Assembly (NCBI GenBank): GCA_005887855.1 | Contig: VBQB01000250.1 | Span: 1-23,797, forward strand | Direction of reading: 5' to 3' | Length of the DNA: 23,797 nucleotides | DNA from: Verrucomicrobiota bacterium | Lineage (GTDB): Bacteria; Verrucomicrobiota; Verrucomicrobiae; Chthoniobacterales; UBA10450 | Part shown: one piece after another, positions 15,615 to 23,009 of the stretch | Layout: each line of letters opens with the position of its first letter | How positions within the stretch are numbered: position 1 is the first letter of the stretch | Position numbers and translations under genes: made by a program | The notes under the pieces: model-generated | Seen by the model: only the letters and a program-made list of their open reading frames with translations | What the model was told of the DNA's origin: nothing | Database searches by the model: none

Positions 15615-16099
15615 CTAAAACGCGACAAGATCCCGAAACGCCTTTTCCGACATCTGAAACTCGTGCCAATTCGGATCGATTGTCGCTCCGAGCCGCTTTT
15701 AAAACTGAACGCCGCGTTCATTCCATTTTGCGACATCCCATTTGATCATACCGCAACCAGCCTCTTCAGCCTCTTTCGCGACGGCTTTCATTAGGAGCTT
15801 GCCAACGCCCTTGCTACGGCATCCGTCGGCAACATACAGCTCTTTGATCAACAGATTCGGCTTTGCTCGATAAGTGAAGGGCACAAAATAATAAACGAGG
15901 AACCCACCAATTCGCCGCCTGATTCGGCGATGAGACAGTAAAAATCGGGTGGTGAACGGCGGAACCCCTGTTCACGCAGCACTTCCTCAGTCACAGCGAA
16001 GTCGTTGGCGTATTTTTCAAACTCCGCCAGCTCGCGCATCAACGGAAGCAAATTGCAGACATCCGCTTCGACTGCCTTTCTGATTCGCGGCTTTGTCAT
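15615..16099 (-). pseudogene. GNAT N-acetyltransferase, broken by a frameshift and a stop
   Basis: Reading from the ATG at 16099 gives MTKPRIRKAVEADVCNLLPL, the start of a GNAT fold, down to SGGELVG. At about 15900 one T appears to be missing: restoring it (GGT TTC CTC) gives GELVGFLVYYFVPFTYRAKP, which joins the second part with the acetyl-CoA loop LYVADGCRSKGVGKLLM. A second lesion turns the expected Tyr codon after GVQF into TAA (15699-15701); beyond it the frame stays open as KRLGATIDPNWHEFQ to a TAG at 15615. The repaired product would have 161 residues, like spermidine/diamine-acetyltransferase-type proteins. Two independent lesions favour a true pseudogene over a single sequencing error. 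Confidence 0.85.
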
Positions 16100-16147
16100 T
16101 TCTGAACGAACACGAAGAATTTCACAAGATCTCTCCGGGAAAGTTCC

Positions 16148-16192
16148 TGCCAACGAGACGTTGGCAGCAGCACGCGAGACGCGTGCGCTACC
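16148..16192. repeat. Double triloop palindrome, copy D
   Basis: TGCCAACG-aga-CGTTGGCA (16148-16166) and GCACGCG-aga-CGCGTGC (16170-16186), perfect 8- and 7-bp stems with the same loop AGA, followed by GCTACC. The CTA at 16188-16190 is the complement of the OsmC gene's TAG stop. Reading through this repeat yields the peptide GSARVSRAAANVSLAG, which can be mistaken for an N-terminal extension of the neighbouring GNAT gene. Confidence 0.8.
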
Positions 16193-16598
16193 CTTCCCAG
16201 AAGAATTTCGTCGGTCGATCAATTTCGGGCGGAAGACTCTTATGCACCGGGCAATTGAGGGCGGTTTGTTCCAGTACTTCGCGTTGCGGACAATCCTTCG
16301 GCAACGGAATATGAACTTCTGACGGTAATCCGACGATCCGACGGGGCGCGTCCTTCGACATTTCCTTTTGCACTGATACGGTCATTCCGCACAAATCAAT
16401 ACCAAGCTCCTGCGCCTTAATTCCCATAGTCGTGCTCATGCAGGTGCCCAGGGCCGTGGCTACGAGGTCGGTTGGCGAAAATTCCTCACCTTTGCCTTTA
16501 TTATCGGTCGGAGCGTCGGTCGCGATTTTCGATTGCGAAGGCCCGTGGACAGCGTCGCAATGGAGTTCGCCGGTATAGGTGACGTCAATTTTAACCAT
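16188..16598 (-). CDS. OsmC/Ohr family peroxiredoxin-like protein
   Basis: Small cytoplasmic thiol peroxidase family that reduces organic hydroperoxides. The 136-residue product has the OsmC fold markers FSPTDLVATALGTCMSTTMG with C53 and the second conserved cysteine C116 in LNCPVHKSL. The usual pair of redox cysteines is therefore present. Sequence features (HGPSQSKIATDAP, IPLPKDCP) match the YhfA/SACOL1771-like branch more than classical Ohr, so the physiological substrate is uncertain. The stop codon lies in palindrome D. It stands between a broken GNAT gene and a glycosidase on the same strand with a 157-bp repeat-filled gap upstream. Confidence 0.9.
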   Translation of the reverse strand: MVKIDVTYTGELHCDAVHGPSQSKIATDAPTDNKGKGEEFSPTDLVATALGTCMSTTMGIKAQELGIDLCGMTVSVQKEMSKDAPRRIVGLPSEVHIPLPKDCPQREVLEQTALNCPVHKSLPPEIDRPTKFFWEG

Positions 16599-16627
16599 GT
16601 TGAATTATGCGACGCCTTGCGCCCTTT

Positions 16628-16663
16628 GTCATGTCGAGCGGAGTCGAGACATCTCTTAATGAC
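16628..16663. repeat. GTCAT...ATGAC repeat, 36 bp
   Basis: GTCAT (16628-16632) and ATGAC (16659-16663) bound a centre that itself folds (ATGTCGA against TCGAGACAT). The pattern GTCATgTCGA is shared with 1494 and, in looser form, 11146. It lies in the gap between osmC and the glycosidase. Confidence 0.55.
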
Positions 16664-16670
16664 GAAATCC

Positions 16671-16759
16671 GACGAAGCTCAAATCGGTCAGAGTGTCAAC
16701 TGTGCTCTTGTCATTTGAGCTTCGTCATCCTTCGTGCTTCGTCATTCGTGGTTCGTCAT
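16671..16759. repeat. Perfect 14-bp inverted repeat followed by TTCGTCAT direct repeats
   Basis: GACGAAGCTCAAAT (16671-16684) and ATTTGAGCTTCGTC (16713-16726) are exact complements with a 28-base spacer. TTCGTCAT then recurs at 16721, 16738 and 16752, and the last copy contains the complement of the glycosidase TGA stop (16756-16758). The structure could act as a transcript terminator or stabiliser for the glycosidase mRNA; there is no T tract. Confidence 0.65.
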
Positions 16760-17823
16760 TTCCCGATAATCGCCGTTCCCTGAATCTGGTCGGCGTGCCG
16801 CTCCAGCTCATCTCGGAAAACGCGGGTAAGATCGACATCGTGCAAGATGATCATGTCGGTATCGTGCTTTTTGCGTTCGTCATTTTGCCAGCCTTCGTTC
16901 CACCAGCAGAAGCCGATGATTGCCGGCCATCGATTTGAGAGCAAATCTTCAAGCGCTGATTTTGCCCAGCGCGCTGCATTTTCGCGTGGATTATGTAGAT
17001 CGCAGCCGAGCTCGGCAATGATGATTGGCTTGCCGGCCGCAATTTTCATGAGGCGGGGATAAGCCTCCCGCATTTTAAACGCGAAACTCTCGGTTCCATC
17101 GCGTGTCGTCGGCGTGGTTGGTCCGTAAGCGCTGAGCGCGACCCAATCGCAATAATTCTCACCGGGAAAATAGTTCTCGAAGCGATTCCATTTTTTCTCG
17201 GGCTCATCGAGCCAGTTCACGTGCCAGACCCATTGCAAATTATTGGCGCCTTCCGCGCGCATTAGATCAACAATGTGGCGGTACGCCGCGATGTAGCGCC
17301 GTGGACCCTCTCCCGCGCCGCCGTTCCATTCGCCATTCCAGCTAAACCAGTTTCCATTCGGCTCCGTTCCCCACTCTATCAAAATGGGCGATCCGAAGCT
17401 TTTCGCGTCGCGTGCCCACGCGCGAAGATCCGCATCGAATTCGCCAGCGATGATTTTCTCAAGTGTGAAAAATTTCTCTGCATGCTTTTGATCGATATCG
17501 GAACGGAGCATCAATCGGACGTATGGAATTTTCTTGAGATCCCGGATCCAGCTACACATCGCGACTGGGAATTTCCGAGACTCAAACCAGTTGTTGGAGA
17601 AATAAATCCAGGCCGTTTGTTTATCGACCGCTTGCTCGTAACGCGCGACATCTTCCGGCGTGACATCGTGCTCAGTCGGATCGTGTTCGTCGGTTCCAAC
17701 GCCGCCCCAATAAAAGCCGTGATAAAGCTTCCCAGCTGGCGGCACCGTAACGCGCGCTGATTCAGCTTGAATATGCGCAATGCAGACCAGTCCGAGGAAC
17801 GATCGACATAGGATGTGCTTCAC
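16756..17823 (-). CDS. Secreted glycoside hydrolase, GH26-like (beta-mannanase type)
   Basis: An exported retaining glycosidase-like TIM barrel of 355 residues. Residues 1-21 form a signal peptide (FLGLVCIAHIQAES). The GH26 pattern is visible: HGFYWGGVG near the start, the acid/base region EWGTEPNGNWFSWNG with E154, WVWHVNW (198-204), and the nucleophile strand PIIIAELGC with E271, then CWWNEGW. The 117-residue spacing of the two glutamates is in the GH26 range. The residue before E154 is Thr where many GH26 enzymes have His, so the exact substrate (mannan or a mixed glucan) is uncertain. The start is a GTG without a clear ribosome binding site. No carbohydrate transporter or other glycosidase is adjacent. 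Confidence 0.8.
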   Translation of the reverse strand: MKHILCRSFLGLVCIAHIQAESARVTVPPAGKLYHGFYWGGVGTDEHDPTEHDVTPEDVARYEQAVDKQTAWIYFSNNWFESRKFPVAMCSWIRDLKKIPYVRLMLRSDIDQKHAEKFFTLEKIIAGEFDADLRAWARDAKSFGSPILIEWGTEPNGNWFSWNGEWNGGAGEGPRRYIAAYRHIVDLMRAEGANNLQWVWHVNWLDEPEKKWNRFENYFPGENYCDWVALSAYGPTTPTTRDGTESFAFKMREAYPRLMKIAAGKPIIIAELGCDLHNPRENAARWAKSALEDLLSNRWPAIIGFCWWNEGWQNDERKKHDTDMIILHDVDLTRVFRDELERHADQIQGTAIIGK

Positions 17824-17841
17824 GGTTCTGCAGGAAATAAT

Positions 17842-17866
17842 GCGACGGTCATAGACCGCCGCTACA
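17842..17866. repeat. Triloop palindrome, copy E
   Basis: GCGACGGTC (17842-17850), loop ATA, GACCGCCGC (17854-17862), then TACA, preceded by AATAAT. Outer arms and flanks equal copy A at 3758; the inner stem differs by a paired change (GGTC/GACC here, GCTC/GAGC there). It lies in the divergent gap between the glycosidase and DUF5069 genes. Confidence 0.75.
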
Positions 17867-17920
17867 GAAAATCGCTGGAAGCTGAGGTTGCGACAGGTTC
17901 ACTTCGCATTAGCCTTAAGT

Positions 17921-18376
17921 ATGAACAAGAAAGTTACAGGAAAAGATTTAACAAAAGAGGCGCCGCGCAGTCCACGCATTCGGGTCGGCGGCTACGCGAT
18001 TCTTGGACGCACCATCGACAAATGCCGCGCGCATGTGGCTGGCAATATTGGCGAATATCATTTCGATTGTCCGCTGGATAACATGCTTTTTGGCTTCAAA
18101 GGCGTGAAGGGCGACGATTTCAAGGCGCAGATCGAGCAGGGCGCGAGCGATCAGGAAATGGTCGAATGGCTTCACCGAAACGGCGAAGAGAAAACGCCGG
18201 ACGAAATCAGGCGATGGGCCGAAGAAGTAGAGGCAAGCACCCTCTACAACGATCCGGAAAAGCGCGATTTCTTCAGTGAGGAGGCCAAGAAGCTTGGGCT
18301 CGAACCGGCCACGACAACGACGTTCGAATGGCTGGAATTGGACGACAAAGTCTCCTACGCGCAGGCAACGGCGTAG
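17921..18376 (+). CDS. DUF5069 family protein
   Basis: A small soluble protein of 151 residues with the DUF5069 features: LTKEAPRSPRIRVGGYAILGRTIDKCRA near the N-terminus (split: residues 8-35), then HFDCPLDNMLFGFKGV, VEWLHRNGEEKTPDEI and DPEKRDFF. There is no signal peptide, membrane segment or known catalytic motif, and its function is unknown. The ATG at 17921 opens the conserved part; a TTG at 17888 would add 11 residues with no support. No clear ribosome binding site. It stands alone between the divergent glycosidase and the convergent transporter gene. Confidence 0.8.
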   Translation: MNKKVTGKDLTKEAPRSPRIRVGGYAILGRTIDKCRAHVAGNIGEYHFDCPLDNMLFGFKGVKGDDFKAQIEQGASDQEMVEWLHRNGEEKTPDEIRRWAEEVEASTLYNDPEKRDFFSEEAKKLGLEPATTTTFEWLELDDKVSYAQATA

Positions 18377-18398
18377 CGAACGGAAGTTATTGTCGATC

Positions 18399-20012
18399 TT
18401 ACGTCTTGATGATCGGCGGTGGAATGTCTTCGGTCGGCCCCACGTCGATTCCGCGTCGTAGTTTGCTGTGGCGAACGCTGTAGCCGAAATAAATCAACAT
18501 TCCAATAGCCAACCAGATGAAGAAACGACCCCACGTTTCGAGTGGCAAACTGAACATGAGCGCGCCGCAAAAAAATACGCCAAGAAGCGGAAAGACTGGC
18601 ACCATTGGAACGCGAAACGGACGCAAACGGTCCGGATCCTTTCGACGCAGCATCAACACTCCGAGGCAAACCAGAACGAAGGCAAAAAGCGTTCCAATAT
18701 TCGTGAGATCGGCGAGCGAGCCGATATCGGTCAACATCGCCACGCCACCGACGGCCGCGCCGGTCCAGATGGTGGTAACGTATGGCGTGCGAAAGCGGGA
18801 GTGGATTCGAGCAAAGTATTGCGGCAACAATCCATCCCGCGCCATTGCCATAAAAATGCGCGGTTGGCCGAGCTGAAACACAAGCAGAACAGAAGTCAGT
18901 CCGGCGAGCGCGCCCGCACTAACCAGTGCCTGCGCCCATGGTTTGCTGGCAAACGCCGTCGCGACGGCTGCCGAATCACCGAGGTAAACCGTGTATTTCA
19001 GTATGCCGGTGAGGACCCCTGACATCAAGACGTAAAGCAACGTGCAGATGATCAGGCTCGCTATCATTCCTATGGGCAAATCGCGCTGCGGATTCTTCGT
19101 TTCCTCCGCCGTCGTCGAAACGGCATCGAATCCGATGAATGCGAAGAAAACGATGGCGGCGCCGCTCATCACACCACCGAATCCGTTCGGAACAAATGGG
19201 TGCCAGTTGGTCGGGTGAACCATAAAAGCGCCGAACGAAATCACGAAAACGACGACGGCGACTTTGATTAAAACGATGGTCGTGTTCGTCCGCGCGCTCT
19301 CGCGAATGCCATAGACCAACAGCGCGGTCACGGCCGCGACGATGAGGAAGGCCGGAAGATTAACCGCGATTGGGTGCCCACCAAGGACCGGCAATGCCGT
19401 CGAAGAAAAATCCCGCAGCGTGTCGCCTCCCTTCGCCACGATGTCGGTCGCGGTTTTATAATCGGTCACCGCCCAGAGCGGAAATTTTATTCCAAAAAGG
19501 CTGCCGCAAAGTTTGACAAAATAACCAGACCACCCGACCGCCACTGCCATATTGCCGACTGCGTATTCAAGAATAAGATCCCATCCGATAATCCAAGCCA
19601 CGATCTCGCCAAGCGTTGCGTACGAATAGGTGTAAGCCGAACCGGAGACCGGGATCATCGCGGCAAGTTCCGCATAGCAAAGCGCGGCAAAGCCGCAGGC
19701 AATCCCTGCCACGATGAAAGAAAATACCACCGCAGGCCCCGCACCTGGGCGGCCAAATACCAAATCGGCATGCGTAAGATAGGATATAGCAAAATTCAGC
19801 ACTGGCGTTTTCCACAGCGAACCTAGTGCCTGCGCGTGCTCGCCAGCGGCGGCAGTTCCCGCGAGCGCGAAAATTCCCGCGCCGATAATCGCGCCAATAC
19901 CAAGGCAGGTAAGATCGAACGCGGAAAGCGCGCGCTTCATCTGGCGCTCAGGCGCGGCCGCCTCCGCCATCAAATGCTCCGGGCTTTTGGTCTTGAAAAG
20001 GTACGAGGCCAC
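18399..20012 (-). CDS. APC-family amino-acid permease (cationic amino-acid transporter type)
   Basis: An inner-membrane secondary transporter of 537 residues with 12-14 membrane helices. It has the APC helix-1 motif GIGAIIGAGIFALAG (38-52), AGIACGFAALCYAELAAMIPVSGSAY (split over helices 2-3), FFAFIGFDAVSTTAEETKNPQRDLPIG in the centre and GTLFAFVLVCLGVLMLRR near the end, the pattern of CAT/YfnA proteins. The long form starts at GTG and keeps the family's N-terminal LFKTKSPEHLMAEA; an internal ATG at 19970 has GGAG six bases upstream and is a rival start. Substrates are probably neutral or basic amino acids. It is convergent with DUF5069 and divergent from DUF3667; the 154-bp gap 20013-20166 shows no clear promoter. 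Confidence 0.9.
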   Translation of the reverse strand: MASYLFKTKSPEHLMAEAAAPERQMKRALSAFDLTCLGIGAIIGAGIFALAGTAAAGEHAQALGSLWKTPVLNFAISYLTHADLVFGRPGAGPAVVFSFIVAGIACGFAALCYAELAAMIPVSGSAYTYSYATLGEIVAWIIGWDLILEYAVGNMAVAVGWSGYFVKLCGSLFGIKFPLWAVTDYKTATDIVAKGGDTLRDFSSTALPVLGGHPIAVNLPAFLIVAAVTALLVYGIRESARTNTTIVLIKVAVVVFVISFGAFMVHPTNWHPFVPNGFGGVMSGAAIVFFAFIGFDAVSTTAEETKNPQRDLPIGMIASLIICTLLYVLMSGVLTGILKYTVYLGDSAAVATAFASKPWAQALVSAGALAGLTSVLLVFQLGQPRIFMAMARDGLLPQYFARIHSRFRTPYVTTIWTGAAVGGVAMLTDIGSLADLTNIGTLFAFVLVCLGVLMLRRKDPDRLRPFRVPMVPVFPLLGVFFCGALMFSLPLETWGRFFIWLAIGMLIYFGYSVRHSKLRRGIDVGPTEDIPPPIIKT

Positions 20013-20166
20013 GTCGCTTTTACTGGTTAGGCCGAGTCAATCACGATCGGACGTACATCGTGGCATCACGCTGGGTGCGGGGTCAATCTCAAGTTTCGCG
20101 ACCCTGTCGAGCCGACAGAAAACATTCCAAATAGACGTTCGTGCCCAATTTCCCTAAGCTTGGGAG

Positions 20167-21321
20167 ATGGCCGATGAAGTAACAAAACTCATTTTGGGCG
20201 ACACGGCGATATCGGCAATCGAACAGCCTCCACCTTCCCGAAGGCGATTCTTTGGTAGGCGAAAAACCCAGCCGCCTCCGTTGACACATTGCGAGAATTG
20301 CGGCGCACTCTTGAGCGGACGCTTCTGCGCAAAATGCGGACAGGCGGCGATCAATTACCGCCGTTCTTTCAGGCATATCTTTGTCGATCTTCTCGATGAG
20401 TTCCTTAACTGGGACTCAAAGTTTTTCGCGACGATCGGCCTGCTTCTTGTCCGACCCTGGAAGCTGACGAATGAATTTCTCGCCGGACACCGCGTGCGCT
20501 ATGTGCACCCGCTGCGGCTTTATTTGCTCGCGAGCATTGTCTTTTTCTTCGCCGTCAATTACTGGGCGAAATCGATTCATCTCCAGCCAGGCAACCTGCC
20601 GCCTGCAACTCGGGCTGAGATTAAATCGGAATTGGATAAGGAGAACTTGACGCCGGAGCAGCGCGCGAAAGTGGAACGAGCTCTAAACATGGCGAACATG
20701 TCGCCAGAAGCGGCCGCCATAATGGCCGCGAAAAGAAAAGATACGACTCAGGAGGAGACTGCTACCCCGCAAGCCACGCCAACGGCAAAAGAAACCGCAA
20801 CGCCCGTTGTCGACTTCAGTCCGGCCTTCTTCCAGTCCGGCAATCCATCAACACCGTTCGAGAAATGGATAGAAACACGCGCGAAAGAAAAGATCGGCGA
20901 ACATGGGACTAACTTACAGCTGTTTGCTAAAACGCTGATCAGCAATCTTCCTTATATGGTGCTTTGCTGCATCCCGCTCTTCGCCTTCGTGCTAAAAATT
21001 CTCTACGTCCGGCGCAAAGTCTTTTATATCGATCATCTCATCTACGCGCTTCATATTCACAGCTTCACTTATCTCGGAATCATGTTGATTGTTGCGGCGA
21101 CTATTGGGTTGGGCCACATCGTTCCCAATGCGTTAGCCGGCTGGATTATTGGACTTCTCTGGCTGACTTTCGCGGTCCTGATTTTCCTGTCGATCCGCCG
21201 CGTTTATCGGCAAAACTGGTTCTTTACGATTTTCAAATTCTTCCTCGGCGGATTTGTTTATCTCATGGTCCTTTTCGTTGCATTTTTGGCAACGTTCTTC
21301 ATCACACTGGCGTTGCCGTGA
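20167..21321 (+). CDS. DUF3667 family zinc-ribbon membrane protein
   Basis: A 384-residue protein of unknown function. The N-terminus carries a zinc ribbon (C42-x2-C45 and C54-x2-C57, CENCG and CAKCG). Next comes the DUF3667 signature with RSFRHIFVDLLDEFLNWDSKF and TNEFLAGHRVRYVHPLRLYLLASIVFFF, whose last part is the first membrane helix. A polar, Pro/Thr/Ala-rich loop (about 140-250) separates it from three or four C-terminal helices (about 258-278, 295-320, 325-345, 355-383). Cysteine ribbon inside and long loop outside is the likely topology. The ATG is immediately preceded by GGGAG with no spacing, so initiation efficiency or start choice is uncertain. Divergent from the permease; the next gene is 22 bp downstream. 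Confidence 0.82.
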   Translation: MADEVTKLILGDTAISAIEQPPPSRRRFFGRRKTQPPPLTHCENCGALLSGRFCAKCGQAAINYRRSFRHIFVDLLDEFLNWDSKFFATIGLLLVRPWKLTNEFLAGHRVRYVHPLRLYLLASIVFFFAVNYWAKSIHLQPGNLPPATRAEIKSELDKENLTPEQRAKVERALNMANMSPEAAAIMAAKRKDTTQEETATPQATPTAKETATPVVDFSPAFFQSGNPSTPFEKWIETRAKEKIGEHGTNLQLFAKTLISNLPYMVLCCIPLFAFVLKILYVRRKVFYIDHLIYALHIHSFTYLGIMLIVAATIGLGHIVPNALAGWIIGLLWLTFAVLIFLSIRRVYRQNWFFTIFKFFLGGFVYLMVLFVAFLATFFITLALP

Positions 21322-21343
21322 CCAAAAGCGCAGAGTAACTGCG

Positions 21344-22234
21344 ATGAAGCTTTGCGCACCCTTGTTCGCTCTGCTGGTCTCCGGGGCGGCAATCGCGAGG
21401 GCCGCGGACCGTCGCATCGCTTTTGAGCGCAATGACGCGATCTGAATCGCCAACCGCGATGGCACGGCCGAGAAAAAGGTTGCCGATGGAGTTTTCCCCG
21501 CCATTTCGCCCGGCGGGACAGCCGTTGCATTTAACACTGTGGAAAAGAACGGCACGACTTATGTGCGTCACATCGCCGTGCTCGAAATCTCAACCGGCAA
21601 GACCACGGTGTTCAAGGACGTCCCGAGCGACAACAGCTATTATCCGACGTGGTCGCCAGACGGGAAGCGCATTCTCTTTACGCTGCGTCAAAATGAGGTC
21701 TGGGACCTTGGCCTCATCAACTCAGATGGAACTGACTTTCGCGTTCTGAAGAAAGGCGCGCAGAACGAGGTCACCCGTTATTCGCCGATTTGGGCGCGCG
21801 ATGGTCAGTCGGTTTTTTGTCAGGATATGACGAACATTTACCGGCTTGGACTTGATGGCGCTGTCCTAGCGCAATGGAAGATCGACAAAATCATTCCGAA
21901 TGGCGGCATGACCGGTGATGGCCAGATCGACGTGTCGCCCGATGGCAAACGCTTGCTTGTCAGCGTCGACATGAACGAAGAAGCTCAGCGCAAAGATCGG
22001 GATGGGCCGGTACCAGCGCTTTGGTCTTTTGATCTCGATTCACAACGCTCGGTCCGACTGACTTCGAAAAAACTTTTTGGCTGGGACGGCGTTTGGTTCG
22101 ACAAGGACAATATCCTCTTCCTCAGCCGGGCCGCTGGCGAACAGGACGACTCAATTTATCGGATGCCGATCAACGGAAAAAATTCAAAGCGCCTGATCAA
22201 AAATGCGCGCTTCCCAAGTGTTAATCTGCCGTGA
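21344..22234 (+). pseudogene. Exported TolB-like PD40 beta-propeller protein, interrupted by TGA (copy 1)
   Basis: From the ATG at 21344 a signal peptide (APLFALLVSGAAIARAADRR) and the first PD40 strand (IAFERNDAI) are read, then TGA at 21443-21445 where the family motif needs Trp (I-W-IANRDGT). The frame is otherwise open for 296 codons to 22234, with PD40 repeats TWSPDGKRILF, WARDGQSVF and VSPDGKRLLV. A TGG to TGA change is the simplest cause. PD40 propellers bind proteins or peptidoglycan-linked partners in the periplasm. A restart downstream (such as 21539) would lack the signal peptide. Tandem paralogue of the next gene. A sequencing error cannot be excluded, but copy 2 is also damaged. 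Confidence 0.8.
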
Positions 22235-22257
22235 TTGGAATAACAATCGCCTGGCGC

Positions 22258-22994
22258 ATGAAAGCATTTGCGTTTTCGATTTTTTTCTGTCTCAGCCTTA
22301 CCGCGCTCGCAGGTGACCCGCAGCGAAAGATCGCCTTCGAACGCGGGAACAATGTTTCACGCATCGCGTTCAACACCGAAGCCGACGCAAAGACGCGTCC
22401 CGGTCCCGAACGCCACATCGCAGTCGCCGACCTCGCCAGCGGCAAGGTCAGAATTTTCAAAGATATCCCGAGCGATAATTGCTTTGGCCCTGTTTGGTCG
22501 CCGGATGGATCGAAACTCGCGTTCTCGATCATGGCTGAGAAGGAATGGAGGCTTGGTTTGGTCAACGTTGATGGCTCGGGTTTTGATTTTGTAAGAAATG
22601 CGGAGCTAAAGGGCGATGCATTCGGCACGCCCACCTGGTCAGCCGATGGTAAATCGATTTTCTGCCACGACCTGGACAATCTTTATCAGATCGATTTCGA
22701 CGGAAATGTTCTTAAAAGGTGGAAGCTATCCGAAGTGCTGACCGAGGCGGGCATGAACGGCGGTGATCGGCTCACTGTCTCGCCTGATGGGAAGACATTG
22801 CTGATGGATGTAGATCTTGGCGCGGAACATGAACGCAAAAATTGGGATGGACCGCAGCCCGCGATTTATAAATTCGATCTCGCCACGGCGTAAACCACGC
22901 GCATGACGGGGAAGAATGATTTTGTCTGATAGACGGCAAGAATGCCAAGCTGCTCGCGAAGCACGCGCGCACGCCGAGCGTCAGTGCGCCCTAG
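22258..22994 (+). pseudogene. TolB-like PD40 beta-propeller protein, decayed (copy 2)
   Basis: Starts 24 bp after copy 1 with a signal peptide (KAFAFSIFFCLSLTALAG) and IAFERGNNV, then jumps to SRIAFNTEAD: about 25 codons present in copy 1 (the IANRDG to SPGG part) are missing in frame. PWSPDG-type repeats follow (VWSPDGSKLAF, TWSADGKSIF, VSPDGKTLLM). A TAA at 22891 replaces a codon within DLATA-x-TTRMTGKNDFV. Then about 27 codons are absent and the C-terminal end is found in another frame: IDGKNAKLLAKHARTPSV (22929 on) to TAG at 22992, matching INGKNSKRLIKNARFPSV of copy 1. The open part (22258-22893, 211 residues) might still be translated, but the propeller would be incomplete. Confidence 0.82.
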
Positions 22995-23009
22995 GGTCTC
23001 GCCTCGACC

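Noticed and set aside
16100..16222. N-terminal extension of the GNAT protein (GSARVSRAAANVSLAG)
   Set aside because: This peptide is the translation of palindrome D and overlaps the end of the OsmC gene.
21443..21445. TGA as a Trp or selenocysteine codon
   Set aside because: TGA is the normal stop of other genes here (prenyltransferase, tsaD, glycosidase) and TGG is used for Trp; the motif wants Trp, not Cys or Sec.
22995..23009. Terminator between the PD40 remnant and alaS
   Set aside because: The gap is only 15 bp and shows no stem-loop or T tract.
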